Assembly (NCBI RefSeq): GCF_004005945.1
Contig: NZ_SACS01000025.1
Span: 1 to 58,997 of the forward strand
DNA length: 58,997 bases
Reading direction: 5' to 3'
Source: Rheinheimera riviphila
GTDB taxonomy: Bacteria > Pseudomonadota > Gammaproteobacteria > Enterobacterales > Alteromonadaceae
The position numbers and the translations under genes were made by a program. Below the pieces are notes generated by a model. That model worked only from the letters and a program-made list of their open reading frames with translations. It was not told the origin of the DNA and did not search any database. This document shows, in pieces, positions 26,625 through 34,578 of the stretch; within the stretch, counting starts at the first letter, position 1, and each line of letters begins with the position of its first letter.

Positions 26625-28824
26625 TCCGCCCGAGAATGTGGGCAATTTTTTGGGTATCCAGCGGTTTAATCAACACATCATCCATCCCGGCAAGGCGGAA
26701 ACTGGCTATTTCATCCGGCAGCGCATGTGCGGTAAAAGCTAAAATAACCGTCTGTTGATGATGACGTAATTGCCTGATTTGTTTGGTCACTTCGGTACCT
26801 GGTAAATCAGGCAGCTGAATATCCATCAGGATCAGTTGATAACGATTGTTGCTGGCCATTTTAATGGCTTCATCACCGGTCATCGCAATATCAATGCGCA
26901 ACCCTTCCAGAGCCAGCACGGCCCGTACATAACTTAAATTTGTCAGATTATCGTCGACCACCAACAATTGCTGCAGTGCGAGCGCCTGCGGCTGTGGTGC
27001 CGATAACTGCCCGATTAACAAAGGCATGGCGCTGACCGGACAAGACAACAACGCTTGCCAACGGGCGACAGCGGCTGGATTTGCAAATGTTTGTACCTGA
27101 AAGCGTTGTTGCAGTGCATTTAACTCCGCCACTGGGATAGCCAACTGCGCAGGTTGATCCGGCAACACCAACACTAATAAATCCACCAAACGTCGTGGTA
27201 ACGTTTCTTTTAACTGAGCATAAGCAAAACAACAATGTACCTGCTCACCAAGGGCTGCCAGGCTTTGTTTCGCCAATGGCAAACGGCACTCTTTTTCATC
27301 CACCAGCAAAATCGACTGAAACCGCTTTGTAGTGTTAGTTTTTTGCCATGACACCGGTAATAAGATCTCAAGCTGCGTGCCTACATCATCAATCGAAGCA
27401 ATCTGGAGCTGGCCTTGGAGCTGCTGTAAAATGCTTCGGCAGACTTCGGCATCCAGATCATCAGGCTGCATTGTGTCGACACCGCTAGCCAACACCTGAC
27501 GCCAGCGCGCCGGAAAGCTACGGCCTATAAATTTAATGTTAATTTTCAAAAGCTTCTGCGGTAGCTCGACAAGCCGATAACTAAAAATAATTTCTGGCTC
27601 TGTCGCCAGCTTTCGGCACATGGTTGCTAATAATTCGAGTAAATGCGCCAGCAGCACCGGATCAAAATTCACTTTAAAGGCATAAGCTTGCGAGTCTTCT
27701 TCGAATAAAAACTGATGGCCTGAGTCACAGTCCTGCAGATAGTCGGTATAACAAAGCAACATCCAGTCAGGCAACAGCAGCGCATCAGGTTGTAGCATAA
27801 AATCGGGTTCATGCAATCGGGTATACAACGCCAATAACTGTAGCTGCCGAAGTAACAATCCAGGTGTCAGTCGCTCCGCATTGGCTGCCAGTTGCTGCCA
27901 ATAATCCAACTGCTGCGATGACGACTGAAGCTGTGATAAGGCCTGTTGTTGTTTGGCAGCAAGCTGTGACGTGGTTTGCTGACTCAACAGCAACTGACTT
28001 TCAAGTTGGTTTAGCTTGGTCTGAAATTGCAACGACAATACCTCGGTCTGCTGCCGGAATTGCTGCATTTTTTCCTGCCACGCTGCCTGCAATGGTTTAA
28101 AGACCGGATCAGTATCTGAGCTTTCGGCACTGAGCGCCTGATCAGTATTCAGTTGCCGGGCAAATTGTTCATGCTGCACAAGCTGACGAGCGGTCAGTTG
28201 CCTGATGCTGAGCCAGACCAGCCAAACTGCGAGACCGAGCAATAGATACAATGGTGACAATACCGTCAGTAGCGGCGTTGGCGCATCATCTAGCAATACC
28301 AGCAGATAACCAAGTTGACGTGAAGATACTGCAGGTGCTGGCACCAGATTGCGCTCGGGCAATAAACTATCAGGCTCATTGTGCTCCGCTGGGGCTGGAT
28401 GAACCGCCGACTGCGTGGTCAAAGCACGATCCGCCCAGATGGGGGTGGATATTAATTGCACCCCGGCATCATTGAAGGCGGCTTGTTCTGAATCTAATGA
28501 TTGTGCGGCTTGTTCCAGCCAGCGATCAGCTTTGCTGGTACTGGCAAACATCCGCTGGGATTGATCAAACACCGCCATCGCCCGGATGGGCAGCGCGCTG
28601 TGTTGTTGCAGCGCATGCAGAGTAACTTCCAGTGCCGCTGCTTGCTTATGCTGCAATGGCTGAATCGACAATAACGAGGCGCTATTGTTTAATAACTGAA
28701 TTTGCAACGTTGTCTGCTGGTGTTGCCATTGCTGTAACAGCCAACCACTGCCGAGAATTGCTGCCGCTAATGCGGCAATAAGCAGCTGCAACGGCCAAAA
28801 AGTACGCGAAAAAAGTTGCTTCAT
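26602..28824 (-). CDS. Degenerate membrane hybrid sensor-kinase-like protein with C-terminal receiver
   Basis: A 740-aa protein laid out like BarA but without a working kinase core. TM1 is at 11-31, a periplasmic region at 32-183, TM2 at 184-207, and a Gln-rich coiled coil follows. No H-box histidine in an HExxxP context and no DxGxG ATP-lid motif can be found; the region FDPVLLAHLLELLATMCRKLA is only a faint N-box. A receiver-like stretch (SILLVDEKECRL) has lost its key residues, and a second, intact receiver ends the protein (LLVVDDNLTN, LILMDIQLPD, DDVLIKPLD). ATG at 28824 is chosen because it begins right before TM1; its ribosome site is weak. It probably receives phosphate or acts as a scaffold instead of phosphorylating. 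Confidence 0.72.
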   Translation of the reverse strand: MKQLFSRTFWPLQLLIAALAAAILGSGWLLQQWQHQQTTLQIQLLNNSASLLSIQPLQHKQAAALEVTLHALQQHSALPIRAMAVFDQSQRMFASTSKADRWLEQAAQSLDSEQAAFNDAGVQLISTPIWADRALTTQSAVHPAPAEHNEPDSLLPERNLVPAPAVSSRQLGYLLVLLDDAPTPLLTVLSPLYLLLGLAVWLVWLSIRQLTARQLVQHEQFARQLNTDQALSAESSDTDPVFKPLQAAWQEKMQQFRQQTEVLSLQFQTKLNQLESQLLLSQQTTSQLAAKQQQALSQLQSSSQQLDYWQQLAANAERLTPGLLLRQLQLLALYTRLHEPDFMLQPDALLLPDWMLLCYTDYLQDCDSGHQFLFEEDSQAYAFKVNFDPVLLAHLLELLATMCRKLATEPEIIFSYRLVELPQKLLKINIKFIGRSFPARWRQVLASGVDTMQPDDLDAEVCRSILQQLQGQLQIASIDDVGTQLEILLPVSWQKTNTTKRFQSILLVDEKECRLPLAKQSLAALGEQVHCCFAYAQLKETLPRRLVDLLVLVLPDQPAQLAIPVAELNALQQRFQVQTFANPAAVARWQALLSCPVSAMPLLIGQLSAPQPQALALQQLLVVDDNLTNLSYVRAVLALEGLRIDIAMTGDEAIKMASNNRYQLILMDIQLPDLPGTEVTKQIRQLRHHQQTVILAFTAHALPDEIASFRLAGMDDVLIKPLDTQKIAHILGRIKALDQS

Positions 28825-28926
28825 GCTGTAAAAAACCAGTCCTGTCTGATGCAACACTATAATAGTGCGGTGAAGGTTCCACAAGAACAGGCTGGAATGA
28901 CATCGTTGCCTGCGCTCTGTTTACCC

Positions 28927-28950
28927 GATGTTTTACTGGATGTTTTACCC
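28927..28950. repeat. 12-bp tandem repeat just past the TIGR04219 gene
   Basis: GATGTTTTACTG (28927-28938) and GATGTTTTACCC (28939-28950) are adjacent copies with two differences. They end 20 bases beyond the stop codon of the minus-strand gene. Confidence 0.65.
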
Positions 28951-28970
28951 AATACAGTTTGGCTGTATGT

Positions 28971-29714
28971 TCAGAAGTCAGCTTCCAGCGCCAAAAAAGG
29001 CCCTTTCATCTGCATATCAATATCGAGTTGATCTTTGTCGATGAGCGCGACTGATTGCTGCTGCCAGCCAAATTTTATGGCGAGTGTCATTGCCGTGAGA
29101 TCAAGCATTTGATATGACAAGCCGACTTTGGTTTGCGCCCATTGTTGATCGCGATAATCCGTGTACTGGCCTTGCCAGAATAGCGCAGTATCGGTACCCC
29201 AGACGTTAATGGTCAGGTGGCTATACAGCAACGGCAGAAAACCTGACGCCGTGCGTGTTCTGCTGACGGGTTCGGTGACCGCTAACTCAGCATCATACTG
29301 CATAGCACTCACCCCTAAATCTAACGCCAGCAGACTGTTATCCAACACTTCGTAATAAAAGCTAACATCGGTCGATTGCAGATCCAGTGCGTTCTGAATA
29401 TGACTTTGACTGGCAAAATGCTGTGCATCCAACCGAAAATTACCTTGCAACAGGGTCGTACCCGACCAACGGGCGGTTTGCCGACGCAATGCAACATTAG
29501 GTACTAGCGGCAGCGGATGTTCAAACGCCACCGACCAGCTTTGCCAACCATCGTCTGAAAACTGCAACGGCTGGCTGAATAAATGATCCCCGCCCTGCCC
29601 GCTCGGACTCAGTTTGGCATAGTCGCCGCTCAGCGTGAGCCCCAGCAGATCTGCCCGGGCATTATTATTTAATAACAACACCACACAACCCAACGTTAAA
29701 ACAACTGCTTTCAT
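28971..29714 (-). CDS. TIGR04219 family outer-membrane beta-barrel protein
   Basis: A 247-aa protein with a Sec signal peptide (MKAVVLTLGCVVLLLNNNARA) and alternating hydrophobic/polar strands ending in an aromatic residue (LALEADF), as outer-membrane barrels do. DLLGLTLSGDYAKLSPSGQ at the mature start and the SFYYEVLDNSLLALDLG block fit the TIGR04219 family as I recall it. These proteins are of unknown function. It is the last gene of a minus-strand run that may include DUF2333 and the PCu(A)C gene. Confidence 0.78.
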   Translation of the reverse strand: MKAVVLTLGCVVLLLNNNARADLLGLTLSGDYAKLSPSGQGGDHLFSQPLQFSDDGWQSWSVAFEHPLPLVPNVALRRQTARWSGTTLLQGNFRLDAQHFASQSHIQNALDLQSTDVSFYYEVLDNSLLALDLGVSAMQYDAELAVTEPVSRTRTASGFLPLLYSHLTINVWGTDTALFWQGQYTDYRDQQWAQTKVGLSYQMLDLTAMTLAIKFGWQQQSVALIDKDQLDIDMQMKGPFLALEADF

Positions 29715-29745
29715 TTATTATCCTTGTGACCTTTTTTCCTGGCGG

Positions 29746-29775
29746 CACTTAGCCTTGTGACACTTAGCCTTGAGA
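29746..29775. repeat. 15-bp in-frame tandem repeat across the DUF2333 stop codon
   Basis: CACTTAGCCTTGTGA (29746-29760) and CACTTAGCCTTGAGA (29761-29775) are adjacent. On the coding strand this reads Ser-Gln-Gly-stop-Val twice in the same frame, so a second stop with the same context follows 15 bases after the first. Confidence 0.88.
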
Positions 29776-30747
29776 CAAGAGTTCCGTTAAATCAATTAAA
29801 GCGGCATTCGCCCGGGAAATATAATTCGCCATCACCAGCGAATGGTTCGCCAGTAACCCAAAACCACTGCCGTTCAGCACCATTGGGCTCCAGACTGCTT
29901 GCTGGGTTGACTCCAATTCACGAATAATTTGCTGCACGCTGACAGACGCATTTTTTCGTTGCAGTACATCGGCAAAATCGACTTCGATCGCTTTTAAAAT
30001 ATGTAACAAAGCCCAGCAAGCACCCCGCGCTTCATAAAATTCATCATCAATCCGCCACCAGTTGGTTTTGATCAATTGTTCGCCTGGTGTCAAGGTTGAT
30101 TGCCGCGCCTGCACATCACCCGCCAGGTCGGTGTTTAAACGGTCCTGGCCGACACTGGCACTCAGGCGCTGACTGTAGCTGCCCAGTCTTTTTTCGATGG
30201 CTTTGAGTAAATCGCGTAAATTGTCGGCCCGGGCGTAAAATTGATGATCGCGGTTGTTCGGATCCATTAACGCCTGCCGGTAGGAGCGCAGCAACCGCAG
30301 CGCTTCTTCATATTCGGCTTCGGCCGCAGGAACCGCCCAGCTACGATGGTCAATATTTAACTTCGGCTGCGCCAGTTTTAAAAAAGAGTTTTCCACCGAT
30401 TGCGATTGTGACCGGCTAAGATCGGTGCGCATCGACAACGCCAAATCACGTACCATTTCCAGCACACCAAGCTCCCAGGCTGGCATGTTATCGAGCATGC
30501 TAAATGGCGGCGCTAAATCGTTAGACATATAGCCACCGGATTTGTGCAGTAGCACTTCAGTGACATGGATTAAGGTGTTGGTGGTGGTATAACCCACCAC
30601 AGGTTTGGCGGGTTGCGCTGTGGTATTTGCCAGTTCGACGACATCAAAAGTGTCAGGTTCCTGGCTTAACCACACGGCCGTCGCCCAACCCAACAATATC
30701 AACAACAGCAACGAACTGACGATCAGTTTAGTTTTTTGCATTTGCAA
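29764..30747 (-). CDS. DUF2333 family membrane-anchored protein
   Basis: A 327-aa protein with one N-terminal helix (LIVSSLLLLILLGWATAVWL) and the remainder outside the cytoplasm. TLIHVTEVLLHKSGGYMSNDLAPPFSMLDNMPAWELGVL is the family hallmark (seen in two consecutive parts), and the rest is helical with many Arg and Gln. Function is unknown. It begins six bases after the PCu(A)C stop, so the two are likely cotranscribed. Its stop codon is duplicated in tandem. Confidence 0.83.
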   Translation of the reverse strand: MQMQKTKLIVSSLLLLILLGWATAVWLSQEPDTFDVVELANTTAQPAKPVVGYTTTNTLIHVTEVLLHKSGGYMSNDLAPPFSMLDNMPAWELGVLEMVRDLALSMRTDLSRSQSQSVENSFLKLAQPKLNIDHRSWAVPAAEAEYEEALRLLRSYRQALMDPNNRDHQFYARADNLRDLLKAIEKRLGSYSQRLSASVGQDRLNTDLAGDVQARQSTLTPGEQLIKTNWWRIDDEFYEARGACWALLHILKAIEVDFADVLQRKNASVSVQQIIRELESTQQAVWSPMVLNGSGFGLLANHSLVMANYISRANAALIDLTELLSQG

Positions 30748-30753
30748 CTCCGT

Positions 30754-31191
30754 TTACTGTTTAGGGATTTTTGTGACCACAGCCGCGACCGATATTTTCT
30801 GGCCATTTTCAAGCACCAGTTCAATCGGCACTTGCTGGTCCAGTTGCAATGGCTGTTTTGGGGTAAACAACATCAGATGTAAACCGCCCGGTTGCAGATG
30901 CACCGTTTGATTGGGTGCAACCAGAATACGATCAACATGCTCCATTCGCATCATCCCATCAACATAACTATGCTGATGCAACTCAACTTTCTCAAACCAG
31001 GGGCTTGTTGCCGCCACCAGATTTACCGCCTGCAAGCTGGTATTGTGAATAGAGAAATAACCTGCACTGACTGAGCGTCCCGGCAATGGCTGACGTACCG
31101 TTGCATTGCTAATTCCGACCTCTGCAGCCAGCGATGGCAGACTGGCACTTAGGGCTGCAACGAGGGCTGTAATACGAACAAATCGGCGCAT
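30754..31191 (-). CDS. Periplasmic copper chaperone, PCu(A)C family
   Basis: A 145-aa protein from ATG at 31191; the open frame extends 67 codons further but that part has no signal peptide and poor codon use. Residues 1-22 are a Sec signal (ending SLPSLAA). The PCu(A)C pattern H-x10-M-x21-HxM is visible in ELHQHSYVDGMMRMEHV and GGLHLMLF, the Cu(I) ligands. The family carries copper to the CuA centre of cytochrome oxidase. No cytochrome oxidase genes lie nearby. It precedes DUF2333 in a probable operon. Confidence 0.88.
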   Translation of the reverse strand: MRRFVRITALVAALSASLPSLAAEVGISNATVRQPLPGRSVSAGYFSIHNTSLQAVNLVAATSPWFEKVELHQHSYVDGMMRMEHVDRILVAPNQTVHLQPGGLHLMLFTPKQPLQLDQQVPIELVLENGQKISVAAVVTKIPKQ

Positions 31192-31247
31192 GGTTAACTC
31201 ACTTCTCTGATGTCTGCGCCATCTTACACCAAAGCCAACCACGGATG

Positions 31248-31454
31248 TCAGGGTTGGTAACGATCCGGCAACAAAAATGCGGCGGCAAGGTAGGCAATGA
31301 TCGCGGCAACTGGGAAAACGAACAGTAACGCAATCGCCAACAGGCGCATGATCCAGATCGGTTGTTGGTAGCAAGACGCCAGACCCGCACACACGCCATA
31401 AATTTTCCGGTGGGCTTTGTTACAGAACCAGCTTTGTTCAGAAGAGTTGTTCAT
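31248..31454 (-). CDS. PspC domain protein
   Basis: A 68-aa inner-membrane protein made almost only of a PspC domain: RKIYGVCAGLASCYQQPIWIMR followed by a long hydrophobic stretch (LLAIALLFVFPVAAIIAYLAAAFLL) ending LLPDRY. GAGGTGATTT precedes the ATG. In the phage-shock system PspC senses membrane stress, but no pspA, pspB or pspF is present here, so its role in this setting is unclear. Confidence 0.87.
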   Translation of the reverse strand: MNNSSEQSWFCNKAHRKIYGVCAGLASCYQQPIWIMRLLAIALLFVFPVAAIIAYLAAAFLLPDRYQP

Positions 31455-31714
31455 AAATCACCTCAGACAATGACATCAACCAAATGTTGAATTCATAGAG
31501 ACAGGATCAAAAGGTGTGCCATTCCCAGCAAGAACATAACCTCTTGTTTTAAATATAATTTTTTATGTGGCAATGTTTCTTTCAAATGAATTTTTTCAAA
31601 TTCACCACAGAATCAATAATTTGACTAAAAAGTAGTGCAGGATTTACTAATGGGTTTTGATCAGCAATATGCGAAACAACAAGGTGGAAAACTTTGATAA
31701 CAGCAGGGCCAAGT

Positions 31715-31752
31715 AAAAAAAGAAAAAACCCGGTACTACACAGTCCGGGTTT
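31715..31752 (-). terminator. Terminator of the small secreted/membrane protein operon
   Basis: On the minus strand AACCCGG (31751-31745) and CCGGGTT (31733-31727) form a 7-bp stem with an 11-nt loop, followed by TTTTCTTTTTTTAC. The TAG stop of the 42-aa ORF falls in the loop. Confidence 0.9.
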
Positions 31753-31864
31753 GAGGAGGAATATCGCAAGGTGGCAGCAACCAGAGCCAAAACAACCAGA
31801 TGCTAAACACACTCAGTACGGGCAGTAAAAACAACCCTAATAGCGCAGTTGAAGTAATTAACAT
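31736..31864 (-). CDS. 42-aa single-helix membrane protein of unknown function
   Basis: A small ORF below common length cut-offs. ATG at 31864 follows the stop of the 97-aa gene by three bases and has GATGGAG, overlapping that stop, as its ribosome site. The product, beginning MLITSTALLGLFLLPVLSVF and continuing SIWLFWLWLLPPCDIP, is one strongly hydrophobic helix of about 28 residues and a short Pro-rich tail with a single Cys. It ends with TAG inside the loop of the transcription terminator. Coupling, ribosome site and composition support a real gene. I recognise no family. Confidence 0.6.
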   Translation of the reverse strand: MLITSTALLGLFLLPVLSVFSIWLFWLWLLPPCDIPPQTRTV

Positions 31865-31867
31865 TCG

Positions 31868-32161
31868 TTACTCCATCATTGATTCAGGCTGTTCAACTCC
31901 TTTTACCTGCGATGTGGTTTTAATCGCAACAATCTGATTATTATCAGTTACTTCAGCAGTTGCCAGCGCCACTACTTCATCTAAAGACGCTTGCAGTGAA
32001 GCCGTGATTTGTTGCTGGATTGCATCACTTACTTGAGTCGCCTGCACTGCAAGCACTTTTGCCACTTGCTCGGTCAACTCTTGGGTTGGTTGAGCAGCTA
32101 CAGCTGCAGCAGAGCTAAACATTAAACCGGTAACGAAGATCATTGAAGTTAAAGTTTTCAT
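31868..32161 (-). CDS. 97-aa secreted protein of unknown function
   Basis: ATG at 32161 has AAAAAGGAAATTACC directly before it; the frame open to 32230 adds residues without sense. Residues 1-23 are a Sec signal peptide ending AAAVAA. The mature part has no cysteine and is helical, rich in Gln, Ala and Val (ELTEQVAKVLAVQATQVSDA), with spacing suggesting an amphipathic or coiled-coil helix, then a short beta-like tail. It is the first gene of a two-gene unit with the 42-aa membrane protein, and the unit has its own terminator. No family is recognised. Confidence 0.7.
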   Translation of the reverse strand: MKTLTSMIFVTGLMFSSAAAVAAQPTQELTEQVAKVLAVQATQVSDAIQQQITASLQASLDEVVALATAEVTDNNQIVAIKTTSQVKGVEQPESMME

Positions 32162-32179
32162 GGTAATTTCCTTTTTGGG

Positions 32180-32217
32180 CAATTGAATTAACGAACGACA
32201 ATCTATTACTTCAATTG
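32180..32217 (-). promoter_or_regulatory. Inverted repeat ahead of the 97-aa gene
   Basis: CAATTGAA (32180-32187) and TTCAATTG (32210-32217) are perfect 8-bp inverted arms 22 bases apart, ending 19 bases upstream of the ATG. It could be an operator or an RNA hairpin in the leader; nothing decides between them. Confidence 0.35.
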
Positions 32218-32295
32218 CTGTGCCAACCAAGAAAATAAATTTAACTATATGTTTTTACTCAATTTAATTTTAAAAAAAACAATTCACTTCCTCAT

Positions 32296-32345
32296 ACCAA
32301 AAAATAGCAAAAACCATTTTTTAGCAAAATACACCATTTTTTAGC
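32296..32345. repeat. A/T-rich short repeats beyond dusA
   Basis: ACCATTTTTTAGC occurs at 32313-32325 and 32333-32345, with a degenerate, arm-swapped copy ACCAAAAAATAGC at 32296-32308. It lies just downstream of the dusA stop and upstream of the 97-aa gene. On the minus strand GCTAAAAAATGGT contains a poor T-tract, so it is not a standard terminator. Confidence 0.5.
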
Positions 32346-32349
32346 CAGT

Positions 32350-33312
32350 TCAAAATTCCGGCACTTTCGCCAATGCCGCCAGCATCACTTCCGGCCCACT
32401 ACTTGGCAGATGCCCCACTTCACTCAGATGGCGACGCCACTGCCGCGCACCGGTCACCCCCTGAAAAATGCCCAGCATATGACGGGCGATATGCCAGAAT
32501 CTGGCTCCTTCCGTCATTTGTTGCTCGATGTAGGGCAGCATCTCGCGCACCACCTGATGAGGGGTTAACAATGCCCTTGGATCGCCATAAATCGCCGCAT
32601 CAATCTGATTTAAAAACAATGGGTTCGTGTAAGCTTCTCGCCCGACCATCACACCGTCAACATGCTGTAAATGGGCAAGACATTCAGCAACAGTTTTTAC
32701 ACCACCGTTCACGGACAACTGTAAATGCGGAAAATCACGTTTTAACTGATAAACCCGTGGGTAATCCAGAGGCGGCACTTCCCGATTTTCTTTTGGACTT
32801 AACCCGCTGAGCCAGGCTTTGCGGGCGTGCACAATAAACTGATCACAACCAGCTTCGGCGATGGTGCCGACAAAATCGACCAGAAACTGATAACTATCCT
32901 GATCATCGATGCCAATCCGGCTTTTCACGGTAATGGGAATATCCACGACTTGTCGCATTTGCGCGACGCAGCTTGCCACCAACTCAGGTTTGGCCATTAA
33001 ACAGGCTCCAAACATACCGTTTTGCACCCGATCAGACGGACAACCGACATTGATGTTGATAGCATCGTAACCGCGTTGCTGACACATCACGGCACTTTTA
33101 ACCATTGCAGCAGGATCAGAACCACCTAGTTGCACCACCACCGGATGCTCTTCGTCGTTAAATGCCAGATAGTCGCCCTGGCCGAAGATCAGTGCGCCGG
33201 TCGTCACCATTTCGGTATAGAGCACAGCATGGCGGGTCAGTTTACGATGGAAATATCGACAATGTTTGTCTGTCCAATCCAGCATCGGGGCAATCGAAAA
33301 TTTATGGTCCAC
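32350..33312 (-). CDS. dusA: tRNA-dihydrouridine(20/20a) synthase
   Basis: A 320-aa FMN enzyme that reduces uridine in the tRNA D-loop. It opens [19 protein letters not shown], carries [22 protein letters not shown] with the catalytic cysteine in GACLM, and has [10 protein letters not shown] and GVMVGREAY for FMN and phosphate binding; these fit DusA rather than DusB or DusC. The start is GTG at 33312 with GGAGGACCT upstream. It is divergent from zur, with about 130 bases between. Confidence 0.95.
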   Translation of the reverse strand: MDHKFSIAPMLDWTDKHCRYFHRKLTRHAVLYTEMVTTGALIFGQGDYLAFNDEEHPVVVQLGGSDPAAMVKSAVMCQQRGYDAININVGCPSDRVQNGMFGACLMAKPELVASCVAQMRQVVDIPITVKSRIGIDDQDSYQFLVDFVGTIAEAGCDQFIVHARKAWLSGLSPKENREVPPLDYPRVYQLKRDFPHLQLSVNGGVKTVAECLAHLQHVDGVMVGREAYTNPLFLNQIDAAIYGDPRALLTPHQVVREMLPYIEQQMTEGARFWHIARHMLGIFQGVTGARQWRRHLSEVGHLPSSGPEVMLAALAKVPEF

Positions 33313-33441
33313 AGGTCCTCCGTCAATTAGGCCAGCATTTTAACCGGATCCTGACAAATTTTCTGCGATTTTGGCTGATTTATGCCGGGCTTTTGTATGT
33401 TACACTGCCAAAGATCCTGATAAGAAAGGTACAACGGCGTT

Positions 33442-33882
33442 ATGTCTATCGAATCTCTGGTACTGCGGGCACGGCATATTTGTGAACACAATGGTGCTCG
33501 GTTTACGTCGATCCGCGAAAAAGTCTTCCGGTTGTTGGCCAGTACCCAGTCGGGTGTTGGTGCTTATGAACTGTTGGAACAGCTGAAAAGCACCGAGCCA
33601 GCGGCAAAACCAGCAACTATCTACCGCGCTCTGGATTTCCTGACAGAACAAGGATTTATTCACAAAATTGAATCCAGCAATGCTTTTTTGCTCTGCCACC
33701 ATTTTGAGCATCATCATCCGGCGCAACTGCTGATTTGCCAGGGCTGCGGTCATGTTGAAGAATTACATTCAAAAGTACTGCAACAGGAATTCGAAAGTCT
33801 GGCGACTGCCAAAGGTTTTGTGATTAAGCAGCAGACCATCGAAGCACGTGGACTTTGCCAACATTGCGTGACACCCAAATAA
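33442..33882 (+). CDS. zur: Zinc uptake regulator, Fur family
   Basis: A 146-aa metalloregulator. The N-terminal winged helix includes TSIREKVFRLLASTQSGVGAYELL and PATIYRALDFLTEQGFI. The metal part has HHFEHHHP, and two cysteine pairs, C99/C102 and C139/C142, build the structural zinc site. The short length and the CHHFEHHH sequence resemble Zur more than Fur. It represses zinc-import genes when zinc is plentiful. AAAGG lies upstream of the ATG. No znuABC is seen here. Confidence 0.92.
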   Translation: MSIESLVLRARHICEHNGARFTSIREKVFRLLASTQSGVGAYELLEQLKSTEPAAKPATIYRALDFLTEQGFIHKIESSNAFLLCHHFEHHHPAQLLICQGCGHVEELHSKVLQQEFESLATAKGFVIKQQTIEARGLCQHCVTPK

Positions 33883-34064
33883 TTGTTCTGGATAGACTTT
33901 TAATTTCGACTGAAATACAGCATTTACAGCATGAAAACGATTGATTTGCTGTGGAAACTATCTCAAAAACAACGAGCTAGACTTGTTTATTCTTTAAAAT
34001 CTGCCTAACCTTAGGTTTATGGCCAAAACAACTTCAACGCTATTTTATTCGATGGGTCTATTAA

Positions 34065-34535
34065 ATGAATGTTGAGTACGTAAATCCATTTCTATCATCT
34101 TTGGTGAATGTGTTAAGTACCATGGCAAATACGAACATTGTGCCGGGACAACCAAGGATCAAAAAGGATGAAGTAGCGCGTGGCGACGTGTCAGGATTGA
34201 TCGGGATGATTGGACCTCAGACTAAAGGGTCGTTTTCTGTTACTTTTGAAGAATCTCTGGCGCTAGAGATTATGTTCCGGATGTTAGGTGAACGTCCAAA
34301 GTCGATCAATGAAGAAGTGACCGATATGGTTGGTGAAATTACCAACATGGTTACCGGCGGCGCCAAACGGATCCTTGGTGAAAAAGGGTATGAATTTAGT
34401 ATGGCAACGCCTGTAGTCGTTTCAGGTAAAGCGCACACCATCACCCATAAATGCGATGGTCCAAAAATTCTGATGCCGTTTGATTCAGATTTTGGCAAAG
34501 TGCATATCGAAGTAAGCTTCGATAATCAGAAATAA
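34065..34535 (+). CDS. CheX-like chemotaxis phosphatase domain protein
   Basis: A 156-aa protein with a single CheX/CheC-type domain. The phosphatase signature E-x-x-N appears in VTDMVGEITNMVTGGAKRIL, and TKGSFSVTFEESLALEIMFRML is the preceding core helix. CheX-type proteins dephosphorylate CheY-P; related stand-alone proteins in gammaproteobacteria are little studied. It is monocistronic with its own terminator, between zur and alr, away from any chemotaxis operon. Confidence 0.85.
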   Translation: MNVEYVNPFLSSLVNVLSTMANTNIVPGQPRIKKDEVARGDVSGLIGMIGPQTKGSFSVTFEESLALEIMFRMLGERPKSINEEVTDMVGEITNMVTGGAKRILGEKGYEFSMATPVVVSGKAHTITHKCDGPKILMPFDSDFGKVHIEVSFDNQK

Positions 34536-34548
34536 ACACTTGTTAGAA

Positions 34549-34578
34549 AAAAACCGGCTTCAAGCCGGTTTTTTTATT
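34549..34578. terminator. Bidirectional terminator between the CheX-like gene and alr
   Basis: AACCGGCTT-C-AAGCCGGTT with TTTTTTT on the plus side and an A-run on the other side, so it can end both convergent transcripts. Confidence 0.93.

Noticed and set aside
31582-31812. 76-codon frame on the minus strand
   Set aside because: It runs through the terminator at 31715-31752 and the 42-aa ORF, has no ribosome site and no coding pattern.
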